From the NCBI RefSeq assembly GCF_000004075.3, contig NC_026660.2, forward strand, positions 15,457,837 to 15,521,836: a stretch of DNA of 64,000 nucleotides, written 5' to 3'. The first letter of the stretch is position 1. Each line of letters begins with the position of its first letter. The position numbers and the translations under genes were made by a program. This DNA comes from Cucumis sativus. Taxonomy: Eukaryota; Streptophyta; Magnoliopsida; Cucurbitales; Cucurbitaceae. Under the pieces are notes generated by a model that made no database searches, had not been told where the DNA came from, and was given only the letters and a program-made list of their open reading frames with translations. Below are positions 25,501 through 37,180 of this stretch, piece after piece.

Positions 25501-28500
25501 TTTTTAGAAAATTGCATGAGATGACCAAAACATTTAGAAGAATAAAAAACAATTAATAACACCAATTTTTTACATATTACAAATATAATAAAATTAGTGA
25601 TATCAGACGGTAATCATAAATTATCATAGAACTATCAAACGATAATCACACAGTTATCAAAAGGGTTATCACTCTTAAATTTGTTATTTTTACAAATTTA
25701 GAAAATGTTATGAGATAAAGCTCTATTATCATAATTTTTTTTTTTTGCAAATAGCAAAAATCCCTAATTTTTATCTTTCTTATGTACAATACAATAATTG
25801 GATTGTTAGCCAAATTTTAAAAATAAAAACAACTTTTTTATTTTTTGTTGTTGTTTAGTTTTCAAATTTGGTTTAACTTCTTAAAGTATCAATATAAAGT
25901 GACAAATAAAAGTAGTATCAACAAACTTAATTTTTTATATATAATAAAAACAAAATAGTTACAGAACACATCTCAATTTTTAATATTTATGGGAGAGAGC
26001 CATGAGTTTCTCACTTTCCCTCTTATTGATTCCTATTGGTATTTTTGGTATTGTTTTCAATTGTCCACACGTGTGGCCATTTAGTTGCTAGCTCATTCAT
26101 GGATGCCAGCTAGTTAAAGAGTATTGGGATATTTGAATTAATTAGTTTTGTTAGCTTAGTGAATGATCTACCATTCCAAACTTGGAGGTTGTTTGTCGAG
26201 GAGATAGCTCACTTCACGTTGGAGTCCAAACTTGGATAATTCTAAAATTAAGTTTTCCTAATCTTTCTCTCTCTCAGTCGACCAACAATCATTTTCCTTT
26301 AACTTATCATTGTTACTCACTCCTTCCATATCTTTCTCCATTCCTTTTCGTCATTATTTCTCACTCCTTCCAGAACCCTTCTCTACTCCTTTTCATGATT
26401 GTTCCTCACTCCCAATTTCCCACTCTGCCATTCCCATCTCCTTTTCCCTCTTTCCCTTCTCCAAATTCCTTCTCTGAAACCCTTCTCTGTTTTATTTTCT
26501 TTATAACTTTTGAGTTCTGTAATCCATTTTTTTAAAATAATTATTTTTGTATTTATAATTTAAAAGTCCAACTTTAACATTTATATAATTTGTCCTTTCT
26601 TTTTTTATTATGAACATCATTCACAATTCACAAAGTACATGTTTGAAAATAATTTATTTTAAGATGGTTAAAATTAGTTAGTATTGTGCCCACCTTATGT
26701 AGACACACACTCACATTAAATCAATTTCAGTGCTTGATTTAGTGGTAAACCACTGTTCTAATTCCCTTTGAACTCATGTTCAAGTTCCACTCTGACATAT
26801 CTTTTAACCACACAAAATTAATGTTTAATGTTTAATTTTCTTGTTTGACTATAGACATCATGATTAAATGCATATTTAAGAATCACTTCAAAATTGTTAA
26901 AATCGCTTTCATTTCGTATAAATTCATTTTGTACCTATTTTAAATCATACAGAATTAATGTTTTAATTTTATACCTTTAAATATAGTATTTATATTATCG
27001 AATTTGAATATGAAGGATTAAAAACATATTTTATATTGATTTTAACGTTGAAGTGATTTTTTGGTTGATGTTATGATAAGTTTAACTAGATATAACCAAC
27101 TAGCTCTGTGTTAGTTAGAAAATGTTTTTTGAGGATGTTTATAATTTTATTTTTCATATTTTGTTTGTTCTTAGACTTTTTACATTGAAAGACCCGGTTA
27201 ATTTATCAGATAGATTTAAGAGTAATTATAACGTATAACAATTCTAAAGAGTATACTAATTTTTTTTTAATTGCAAATATAGCAAAACGTATCAAATATA
27301 ATTCAATTGCTGATAAATCTGTATGGTTTATTAGTGATTGATCAACATTTTATCACTACAAATTTTGCTATATTCGCAATATTATTATATATGTCAATAC
27401 TTGCAATGTAACTATTATATTTATTTTTAGATTTAAAAAATAATATAATTACAAATATAGTAAAATAAATTAAAATATTAATGATGTTGATAGACATCTA
27501 AGTTTATCATATATATATATATATAATCTAAAATCTTGCTCTATTTTTATTTTCAACAACTTTGTCGTTTAGCATAATTTTTTGAAAAGCTATTTCTAAA
27601 AGTAGAGCTTTTTTAGGTGAATGATTGTTTATTGTATTTATTTTACCTATAGTATATTACACTGTAACAAATGTGAGGTTGGAACAGTGGTAGTGTGTTA
27701 ACCCTTCTCTCGCACCCTATTTTGGGTTCAACTTTGACTAAAAATTTTAGCTGAAGTGGGGTGTGAAAAATGTCATAATACCACTACTATTTTGTGCTGC
27801 TTTCTTTTTAAAGTTCTACAATTTGAACCCAGTAACTTAAAATTTTTATTTCAACATAGGTATTATTAGTGGTAATTGGTAACTTCTTCTACCACTGCTA
27901 TAAATTTACCTTGAAAGTATAAATTACCGTTAAGTAATTAGAACACCCAAAAATTAGATAATCACACTCCTCAAAAGTTACACTAAAATATGACTATTAG
28001 AATCAAAACATTATTATAACAATATTTTAAAAACTTGCAAATATAGACAAATCCGTCCATTAATGAAAGAATTTTTTTCTTCAATTCGTTTGAAAAATAA
28101 TATAGTAGTGTAGAAAAATATTGTGAGAAGAGTTTCAACTCTCGAGAAAAGTAGTGTGTATGGATAACACCTATGATTTAATGCAATGATCTCATTTGAA
28201 AAGAAAAATCTTTCAAAATGTTTGCTTTTATTTAAGATGCTCATTTTGTTTCTTTTCTCCCCTATTTTGGTCCCTTGTATTTTTAAACCTTCATTTTTAG
28301 AATTTATGATTATAATAATTAATAGACAAACTTTTTATTGGTAGTAGTAACCATAAACAAACAAAATCTATCTAACATTATAATAATTATAATTGTCTTT
28401 TATTTACTCAATCTAAAATAAATTTATATTTCCTATTAACTGATGGGGATGAAACTTAAATGGATAGATATTGAAAATGATATTTTTGTAGTTTTCTATA

Positions 28501-29591
28501 ATTGCCTCTTTAAAATGAAATGAACTTTCTATATTATATCGTTTTTCCTTCCAATGAAATATTTACCCTAAATTCAAAATCAGACAAATGAATCATTTTA
28601 TTAGAATTATCAAAGGTGAATGCATCTGGGGAACTTAGAACGTTTTGGGTGTACCTCAATCGTTTTCAAAATCTCTGTTTTTCTATTTTAATGATTATTA
28701 TCCTCTTTAAGGATCCTTTTGCCCTTAGTAAATTGTGTGCATTTTGGTGTAGGTTATTATTATTTATTATTTATTATTCATTATTTTTAGAAATATTGTT
28801 TTAAATCATGAAACTATGGAAAATATTTACTAGATTACGACAAGCTATTATTTGGATCTATTATTCAAATGCTATTTGTGAATAATTTAGTCCATTTTGT
28901 TTAAAAACATATCTTACTATTATTTATCATCTTTTTAAAACAATTATTTTTGCCTTAATTTGTGTGTTTGGGCTGTAGGTGGTCATTAATTGCAGGACAT
29001 TTACCCGGACGAACAGATAACGAAATAAAAAACTACTGGAATTCACATTTGAGTAAGAAAATCTACAGTGACACCAAAAAGGATTCTCCCCAAAAACCAA
29101 CAACTTCAAAGCGAGGTCGACCAAACAACAAACAACAAACTGTTATAGCAAAGAAGAAGAAGAAGAAGACGATACCAAGCGAAGAAAGTTGCCAATCTAA
29201 TTCTATACCTGAAACCACCACCACCAACAAGCCTAAAGAAGAAGAGGAAGAACATGCTACCACCAGCAGCAGTTCAGAAAAGGAACCAAGTAAAAATGAC
29301 CATAATAATAAGAATTCAACAACAAAGGATCCAAAAATAGAGGAAGAACATTGGGATTTTACGACTGATGATGGCGAGAAACTAGAAAAGGAGGTGATAA
29401 GTACAATTATAGAGAGTGGGGAATGGTTTTATTCTGCATGGCCTTCTTCAAACTTTAATAATGAATGGATGAATTGGGACTGGGAAAGTGATGGGGTTTT
29501 AGGTCAGAATGTACAAGAGCAGCCATCGTCTTGGTTTTGGGCTAATAATAGTAATGATAATAATACTAATGGAGGAGAAGAATGTCGTTGA
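22546..29591 (+). CDS. R2R3-MYB transcription factor, subgroup 7-like (flavonol regulator type MYB11/12/111), 3 exons, 291 aa
   Basis: Exons 22546-22678, 23024-23153 and 28979-29591, with the usual R2R3-MYB intron positions (after NAG and within the Arg of LGNR). R2 carries Trp17, Trp37 and Trp57. R3 has Ile70 in place of the first Trp, then Trp89 and Trp108. The R2/R3 text ([20 protein letters not shown], then [28 protein letters not shown]) is of the subgroup-7 type. The bHLH-binding signature of R3 is missing (Thr77, Thr84 and His95 at signature positions), as expected of bHLH-independent flavonol regulators. SKRGRP (131-136) may be a weak SG7 motif; a Lys6 run follows (146-151). The acidic, Trp-rich C-terminus suits activation. 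Family role: nuclear activator of CHS, CHI, F3H and FLS. Subgroup 5 or another clade is possible but fits less well. Confidence 0.85.
22761..23035 (+). repeat. 140-bp tandem duplication covering intron 1, its 3' splice site and the start of exon 2
   Basis: Copy 1 (22761-22900) and copy 2 (22901-23035) align at period 140. Shared words include 'gtgcttcttct', 'aacttagattatgaattgat' and 'gtgaaaatcta'. The true acceptor ends at 23023; the copy ends at 22883, followed by a duplicated 'gctgttgagg' from exon 2. Using the upstream copy would run into a stop within a few codons. Confidence 0.9.
26260..26500. repeat. Pyrimidine-rich island with a repeated 'cactccttcc' word
   Basis: Extended C+T-rich stretch in MYB intron 2 with repeats of 'tactcactccttcc', 'ctccattccttttc' and 'tctactccttttc'. 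It is open on the + strand (26182-26535), but composition bias rather than coding explains this. Confidence 0.6.
26725..26815 (+). mobile_element. tRNA-derived SINE-like segment
   Basis: 'gatttagtggtaaaccac' resembles a pol III A box, and about 40 bases later 'tgttcaagttccact' resembles a B box (GGTTCRANTCC). Order and spacing fit a tRNA-related SINE head. No tail or target-site duplication was defined. Confidence 0.35.
27266..27395. mobile_element. MITE-like element, 'gcaaatatagcaaaa' family
   Basis: Starts 'ttgcaaatatagcaaaacg' and ends 'ttttgctatattcgcaat', which is an inverted repeat of the start. The middle has 'tttattagtgattgatca'. It lies in MYB intron 2; a second, weaker copy follows at about 27432-27560. 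Confidence 0.65.
27670..27745 (+). mobile_element. tRNA-derived SINE-like segment
   Basis: 'gttggaacagtggtagtgtg' (A-box-like) is followed after about 40 bases by 'tgggttcaactttgac' (B-box-like). Same layout as 26725-26815, in the same intron and orientation. Confidence 0.35.
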
Positions 29592-30849
29592 AAAAAGTTG
29601 GCTTTTTTTTTCCTTCTTAGGGAGGAAATTTCTATCGGCCGTTTACAGCCTATAGAAATTTGGTGATTTACCAAATTTGATGTAATAAGATCTATATTAT
29701 ATATACTGTACTGAGAAATGAATGGAAGTTTATTTTTTCTACTTGAAAATGACTATTGTCCTTGTATTTAATAGAGCCAAAGATTCTCCATTTACAACCC
29801 GCACTGAAACACAATACACTAGGTGCTACTTGAGAGAACCTTAGCTAACTTTTATGACCCAACATAGTTCGAATATCTAGTGGATTTCTCTATCTTTTGA
29901 GGTAAGGAGTGGGAAGTTGTGAACTGTATAAGATTATAAAATCTGAAAAGTTGAACTCCTGATGAGAAGTTAGCATTAATATATTTTTTTTTAATAATGA
30001 GATTTACAAACTCTTTTGAAGGCAAAACGAACTCCACTTATCTCACGTCTTTGGGCCAAAGACTCCCTCTATAGACTCTATGAAGCTAGAAATCGTTTTT
30101 CATAATGAAAAATGATTAGAAAGTCAAAGGATTGTTGATGACAATTGATAAGTTTCTCTTGGGTTTCAGAGCTTCTTGGAGTTAATAACCTACTCGCTAC
30201 ATTTTGAATGAAAACGAGAATCTGGTCTAGTTGCTAAAAAGAACTAAATTTGATGGCTTATTAAGAAGTTCACCACCTCCAAATGATGTTTGGTCCTATG
30301 AATCAACCAAAAAATCTTAGACAGATAAGTTGCACCGTCCCCTCACTTGCAGAATTTTACAAGGTCCAACAGTGAATATCAACAATAATTGGCAAGGAAT
30401 GAACATTAATAAAAGTATATGAACATAGGAGAGGAGCTTACGCTCTTATACCAAATGGCTTTAAGCTCTTCGGTTTGGTCGTAAATTAAAAGATATCATC
30501 TGCAAAATGAGGACAGGGGAAAGAGCATATGCATTCTCAATAAATTTTAAAGCCTATGATGTTTCCCAACTACAAAGAAACTAAAATAACATGTGAAATT
30601 GGAGTACCCTGTGGGTCTCGAAAAACTACCAATAATGATGGCTGGATTAAGTATACAAAGGACGGTTCATTCTACATCCCTATTTGTGCTTGTGTTAAAG
30701 AGTTTAACTTAGCGAAAATCGCATTCGAGCACAACCTTGAATAATGATATAATAATTTGAATTCCAAACTGAAATATACTTCACAAGATACAATATTTTA
30801 ATTTAGATGAGGAAAGTGAATACCTGGAAAATATGGTTGGTTGGCTCTT
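29592..30849. other. Convergent 3' spacer between the MYB gene (+) and the TRM gene (-)
   Basis: The first ~150 bases are MYB 3' UTR. The rest shows no recognisable gene. A 62-codon frame at 30556-30744 has no clear family resemblance and is not called. Confidence 0.55.
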
Positions 30850-33800
30850 TTAAGGAGTCACAATATCAGCAAGCACTTCTTCAACTAAAGAATCCAGAAT
30901 TTGAGTCTCGATTTCGATTCCGATTGTAAAAGCATCGACTTCAAAGTACATCCATCTTCCGTACCAGCAACTCATGTCCTTATCGACCAGTTCGTCGACC
31001 ATACAATCCCCCATTCCTCTCCAATCTGAAACCTCCTTCCAAATCTCTTTGGCTAGCAGTTCTTTTCTTCTCAAAACTCCCACTCCTTTCTCCCACATTT
31101 TATACCCTCCACCCACATATTGTCTACATCTTAAGTCCAAACATTCACAAACGCAATCGAATAATGCCTTCCGTCTCAGCCGGGACTCACCAGGGCTTCG
31201 ATCTGATCCTTTGTTTTGATTCTCTAATATATTGAATAGATAAGGGTTTATAACTTCATGAGAACGCCCCAATATGTAGTCCTTAAACATCAACTCCACA
31301 TCACAGAGTATATCCTTTATGTATTCCAATTCCCATTCGATGCGTACTTTTGTACCTCTCGAGATAGATGAACAAGTGATCTTACTTGTTGGAGTTTCAT
31401 CGGTTATGGAGGTTGCAGAATCTAGCAACTCTGTATCAACTTCCACCCGATTGAACTTGGAGAAACCTATGTCTATAACGTCCTGGCCTTGGACTGAAGA
31501 GCAAAGCCCGTTACCTATAAATTGGAATACTTAAGACTCCGTAACTTAAGAATTATGAGTAATGCAAATAAGAGTAAAAAATTATACCTTCTCTGCTGTT
31601 ACTATCTGATGAGTCACAGCTTTCTGAAGAAAAGGAATGTTCAAGAATGGAGACGGGACTGGGGTGTCGAACTTTAAGAGACTGCCCAGCATCAGGATCA
31701 TGACTGTTACTACTACACTCTTCAATCCCACGTACTAACTGAAAAAACCGACGTTTCAGAAAACATAGATGAGCTTTAACATATTAAGGTCATTTTAAGT
31801 AATACCTAGTTAAGTACTCAAATGGAAACTCCAGCTAATTAAAAATGATCTCTGATGGCAAAAAAAAAAAGAAAAAATAAATGGCATTGAATGAAAATTA
31901 ATAAATGTATCTTAAAAAGTAGAGTACACATACCGGGGATTCGTGCTTTAATCCTTGTGATGAAGAATCAGTTGAAGAGAAATCAAAACTGTCTTGGCCA
32001 ACCAGCTTGCTGCAAACGGAACTGTGTTGGTTATTCTCATTCGGTTCTGATGACATTGTATCGAATGTATCAAGCGAGGGTGAAAGATGATCATAAGTTG
32101 ATAAACAAGAACTCTCGGATTCTCCAACGATAGATCCGAGGCTAGGGGACTCAACCTTATCGATTAATTCTCTTAGCTTCTGCTCTAAAAGTGCACTCAA
32201 GGCATTTTCTCCAATAGCATTGCATTCTATTGAGGATGACCTCAAACTATCTAATCCAGAGGAGTCGGATCCAGGCACCTTCCTTGTCAGTGGTGTAGTA
32301 AATGTAAAAGAAACAACATCTGTGCCCTTTTTTCTGCATTCTTGAGCCAAAGTACTAGAAGATCTGTCAGCGATATTGTTCGAATGAACCGACATCTGGA
32401 TTTTGTCAGTTAACATATTATCCGTCGCCTGTTTCTTGTCAAACCGTTGTTCCCTATCTATTGACCGTTTCTTCCTACGAAGATTCTTGGTATTAGAATG
32501 CAAGACTTCCTTTTCCCTGTCAGATATTTCTAAACTTGATTTCCTAGCACCAGCTTTTGAGCCAACAACGACTCTTCCTGTATTTCTTCGATGTCCAAAA
32601 GACGAATCTCCAGTTAGTGGTTTCTTGCCCTCAGAGCTGGAAATTGAGTTCTTTGATGCTAATTTTGCCCTGTCAATGTTGCTGTTTTGTTTCTGGTTGT
32701 TCTGCTTGAGTGGCTGGTTATAAGAACTATTGCTAACAGAGGATTGCACATGCAAATTTTTCCTAGTGCTTGCCGGCGTCTTAAAGGGCTGGCTTGACTT
32801 GGTCTCAGTGTGTTGTTTCTGGCCAGTAAAATTTCTATGACTATCGGTATTCACATTCTCTCTCTTTTGTACATTAACTTTTGCTTGTATTGCAAGTGAT
32901 ATGGATTTTCCTTTGTTCTTAGAACCATATTCCACATCAGGTAAAACCTTGAATGATGATGAATCTTGAGAGCCATCCCAGCTTTTGTTCATAGACTGTC
33001 CCTTCAAAAGCCTGGAAGCATTTGATTCAATAGGCTTTCTAGAAGTTTCAAGAAACCTGGTTGATGTATGAGAGACTTCTGCTTTCTCTTTTAACTCTTT
33101 GACCTTTAAGCTAACTGAAGAGGACCTAACTGGAGGCAGTTTTTGTGGTATATCTATCTTTTCTTTTGGAGCTTGAAATTTCAAGGGTGCTGAAGAAGAT
33201 CCAATCAGTGAGATCCTACTCTTGGTAGTTGCAGAAGGTCCAGGATCTATTATTTTCGCAGCAGCTTCCATTATGTGAGCAGCATTTTTACTCGGTATGA
33301 AAGCAGGACTCTTAATAGGGGACAAAAGCTTATGATGAGTAATTGGAATTGATTTTGCTGATTTAGGAGGGAGGATTTCTGTTTGGAACTTCTCTATTGG
33401 CCTGCTCATTATCTTCTGAGGTTTTGGTTCGGAAGGTTTCTTGGCAGGGGCAGGTGGTCGATCATCAACTTGATCATGCAAATTACCAGAGAACATGATT
33501 TGGCAGTCGTGGCGGTAATTGAAACTTCCCCCATGACTGTGAGGTTCTTGAAGAGATTGAGTGTCAAATGCTGGGGTAAAGTAGGAGTCTGAAAAATGGG
33601 ATGACGGTAACGAATCTAATCCCATAAGCCTAGCAACTACCCCGGGGACTTTAACTCCGCATCCTTCATCTTCCGTCACAGATGAAGAACAACTATAATC
33701 ACTGCTTCCTTTAATACTTTGTCTTCCTCCACATTCATCCAAATCTATCTGGAAATATTAGAAGGAATCAACCAAAAATCTAGACAAATGGAAAAGAAAT

Positions 33801-34122
33801 CGAAATACAAATGTTGTTCCACTCACCAGATGAACCTGTGTCAGTGGCGAGTTACCAGCACTTCTATTCCCTTGTCTGGAACGCTCTGTGGAGAGAAGCA
33901 AAAACGAGTTTAAAGATGATATAACATACATACAAGTGAGAGAACTCAATCGCGAGAAAAAAATTTCTGCATACTCTACACCTGATAAATTGAGATTGTA
34001 CCTTGTACGTCCGATTTGCTAGAAAACAATTTCTTTCGAGATTTAGCAGTCCAATCAAACAACTGAAAAAATCCCCCAACATAACTTCCTCCACTTTTCA
34101 AACCTTCTTTCTCGACTCCCAT
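30850..34122 (-). CDS. TON1-recruiting-motif (TRM)-type protein with VARLMGLD box and C-terminal DUF4378, 5 exons, 936 aa
   Basis: Exons in gene order: 34122-34002, 33885-33827, 33748-31934 (1815 nt), 31738-31588, 31514-30850; all junctions keep frame. The N-terminus carries a short conserved leader with FFQLFDWTAKSRKKLFSS (18-35). Residues 96-108 are G-V-V-A-R-L-M-G-L-D-S-L-P, the DUF3741/TRM signature. A long Ser/Lys-rich disordered middle follows. The C-terminal DUF4378 region lies roughly at 770-936, with DVIDIGF-type, WELEYIKDIL and VDELVDKDM blocks. From the family: TRM proteins bind TON1 and cortical microtubules, help recruit the PP2A (FASS) complex, and shape cells and organs. I think the closest Arabidopsis relatives are the TRM6/7/8 group. 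The locus reads convergently with the MYB gene. Confidence 0.85.
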
Positions 34123-35344
34123 TTTCTTATATGAAAACAGAGGTCATTCAACAGATATGGGGAAAAGAAACAAGATAGGAAAAAGTATTCGACGGTTCTA
34201 TCCACCTATCCATCTGCATCTGCATCTGCAAGCTGTTTATTTCTTAATGAATTAGCATACAAAATTGTGATTCAGTGCATCAACTGTCAGAATTAAACCA
34301 TTCCAAAATTTCACTAGGCTTAAGCCTTTCAAATAATCCACAAACACATGACTACAATGAAGTCAAAGATGAGATAAATCGGGAGCATAACGTGCCCCGT
34401 TTTTCTTGATATATGGTTATTAAGATGTTATCTATGGCATCGATCGATTAAGACATAATATTAACATCTCAACTAAACCACGATATTCTAAATCCGAAAT
34501 TGACGGGAACTGGCATCGACTCCATCATTTTCAAATTCTTCTAACCACATTTTTCAAAGGATATGCGTCCGTAAAATCAATAAGAAAATGAAAGCACGCA
34601 GTAAACAAATAGAAAGCCACCGACGTAACTCAAGGCAAACTACAAAGCGATTCAATCGTATAAGTCTTCTATTTCTTGTTACAGTTTACAGAGTTGACCT
34701 AAAATACAGCTGAATAGGAAGAACCAAAGAATGAGATTCTAGAATCCGAAAATTAACCAAGAAGATTTCGAAATAAAACCTAAAGATAGAAAGATCAGTA
34801 AAGCATTGCGTTCTTTTTCTGGTCACTATCTCTTTCTTTCTCCTTAGAAATGCTTGTTGCCTAATACATTCATCGATTTACACAACGATTACATTCATTC
34901 AAACTACAAACTCACAGATTCTTAACATCCGATTAATCATTTCAAACTTCCTGTTTCCAAAACTAGCAAGAAAACTAAACAGTCCGAAAAATTCGAAGAC
35001 AAAACAAGGAACGCAGAAAACAAATAGAAAATTATCAACAAACTGAAGGTAAACAGCAAAACGAGCGAATCGATCAACTAAGCCATCTAGTTTCTTGTTT
35101 TTGTTCACAGAATTACTCTAAACTAGAGTAGAATCACAGGAATCGAACAATGAGAATCAACAATCCAAAAATTAAACAAGAAGATTTTAAAGCAAACCTT
35201 ACATAGAAATAAGAAGCCAAATCAAAAAAGCTTCGCGCTCTTCTTCAAGTTATTATCTCTTTCTTTCACCTCAAAATGCACTTCAATCGATTACGATTCT
35301 CAGAGATTTGCAAGTCGGAAATAATGGAGAATGATCGGCTACTG

Positions 35345-35375
<31 letters not shown>

Positions 35376-35400
35376 CTGGCGAAAGGTCTCTTAATTGCTA
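34123..35400 (-). promoter_or_regulatory. 5' leader and promoter region of the TRM gene, with a diverged tandem duplication
   Basis: No coding exon lies upstream of the ATG at 34122. Two copies of a block (about 34600-34855 and 35018-35280) align at a spacing near 420. Each has a candidate minus-strand splice donor: exon end at 34780 (CTTTAG|GTTTTA) and at 35198 (GTAAG|GTTTGC). This suggests a spliced, non-coding first exon, possibly with two alternative versions. Confidence 0.5.
35349..35374. repeat. (GA)n microsatellite in the TRM 5' region
   Basis: Thirteen GA units on the + strand (CT on the gene's strand), close to the presumed transcription start. Such CT runs are common in plant leaders. 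Confidence 0.85.
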
Positions 35401-37030
35401 CTACAGACGCACAGAGGAAGTGGGTCTCCAAAGTAATGAATCGGATAGAATGAGAACGTTATTGTTGTTTTTGTTCTTTTGTCTTTCGTTTCTATACTTC
35501 CATTTTTTTAAAATATTCAAATTTCCATCTTCATACTTTAAATAAATTTAAACAAATTTAACTTTTATTTTTTTATTTATTTTTGCAAAGATGTTAGAAA
35601 AAAAATCAAACCAATGTAGAAATTGATTATAAATTACTATTTATTAAATAACTTAATAATTTTATGAAATGTAATATGATAAAAACTATAATACATAGGA
35701 AAAATTTTGATATTCTAGGTAGTTTTTTCATCTAAAACAATTTTCTTAATAAATAACACATTATAGTTTTTATGATTTTAAGAAAAACAAATTTTATTTT
35801 TAGAAGTTAGACAAAAGAAAAAAAATAATTATTTTAAAAAAATATATCAACTCTAAATTAGAAATATGATTTGCTAATAATATAAAGACTAATATTAGAC
35901 AAACTCAAAAGTAAAGGCATAAAAATATAATTAACTTTATTTTACAAATTTCAATAATTAGTTTTTTTATTAAATAAAATATAAATTCAAAAAAGCTATA
36001 TATTTTTATTTATTTTGTAACGTCTCTTTTAGATTTGTAGAGAGAGAGAGAGAGATTTCAAATTCAAAACTCGCTGGAATCAAGAGATTGGTGGAGAGAG
36101 GCGGTGATAAACTCACCTGACTCAACCGGATAACGGTCTTTATGATTGCTGATGTGGCAGTTCATGAGCGTTTAAGTGGCTAAGCTAAATCCTCCAAAAT
36201 GCTACGTGTCGTAAGAAGGATATGAAAGCACGCAAGTTTTCATACCCCAGGGTGAAATTTTATATTTTCTTCTTCTTTAACCATCCAATGCTTTTGCTTT
36301 GCTAATGGCATCGCGAAATGCGAAAGCAAAATCAAAATCCTATTTTACAAAAAGAAAAATTCATTAGAAAATTCCATTGTGTTATATTTAGTAAATTAAT
36401 TAAATAAACTAAAGTAAATTGATACATTTTAAAGTGATTATTTTGGAAAATAAAATAAAATAAATATAGGTTCATGACCCCACAATTTCATCTATGAAAT
36501 TATATGATGGCGATGCTTCAACAATTTAGTTTTTTAATAAATAGTTTAAAATTCAAAATTATTACATTAAAAAAAGTTAATTATTAATTTCTTTTTCAAA
36601 AGACTAATCAGCAGTTTTTTCTAATGCAACTATTGATTGTATAAATTAATGAGCAAGCAGTTTCGATAAGGCCAAACAAGTAGTAAGAATATATAAGTCA
36701 ATTGTTTTTGTTTTTATTTTAGAAGCATAATAATTTATATTTAAAGGAGCATATTGTAATGCAAATTTACCCATTTTGGGTAAGTAAAAATAATATTAAC
36801 TCTAAACTTAATAATTTTAATACTAAATTTGTAATAGCATTAATTAGACTCTACCTTTTTTAAAAAATGAATTAACTATAAACTTATTTTTCCTAAATTC
36901 GCCACAACTTTTGAAAAAAAAAAAAAACAATGTTTGATGTTCATAAACAAATTCGTCTCAATAAATAAAATGAAGTTTGTATAAATTAAATTTAGGGTTA
37001 ATGACAAATTTAGCAATTAAATTCAAAATA
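35401..37030. other. Intergenic, with a GC-richer island near 36.05-36.35 kb
   Basis: Mostly AT-rich filler. From 36041 a GA run is followed by about 300 bases of balanced composition, including 'gctacgtgtcg' at about 36202 (ACGTGTC, an ABRE/G-box-type core) and 'ctcaaccggataacgg'. It may be a remnant promoter or leader; I see no linked coding exon. Confidence 0.4.
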
Positions 37031-37180
37031 ATTAAAAAATTGTAAATATAGCAAAATTTGTCAAATTCTATCAATGATAGAGTCTATCACTTATAGATCA
37101 TGTTATGAAAATTGGTCTATCACCGATAAATCATACGAGTCTATTTGCAATTTTTTTTTTTGAAATGTTACTATATCCTT
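37031..37180. mobile_element. MITE-like element, 'gcaaatatagcaaaa' family
   Basis: The left end has 'ttgtaaatatagcaaaattt', the middle has 'tctatcaatgatagagtcta' and 'ggtctatcaccgataaatca', and the right end has 'tatttgcaattttttt' with 'atgttactatat'. The arrangement matches the 56.6-kb copies. Confidence 0.65.

Larger units (their letters stand above)
23154..28978 (+). other. 5.8-kb intron 2 of the MYB gene
   Basis: GT at 23154-23155 and AG at 28977-28978 restore the Arg88 codon and the R3 frame. The intron opens with a (CT)n run (23157-23178). It carries T-rich and AT-rich filler, a pyrimidine-rich island (26260-26500), two tRNA/SINE-like box pairs and at least two MITE-like copies. R2R3-MYB introns are usually far shorter, so expansion by insertions is likely. 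Confidence 0.8.

Noticed and set aside
26182..26535. 117-codon Ser/Pro/Phe-rich open frame
   Set aside because: Explained by pyrimidine-biased composition inside MYB intron 2; no domain.
30556..30744. 62-codon + strand frame between the MYB and TRM genes
   Set aside because: Composition is plausible but I recognise no family and see no linked exons; too short to call.
30974..31219. 81-codon + strand open frame
   Set aside because: Shadow of the TRM gene's last coding exon on the opposite strand.
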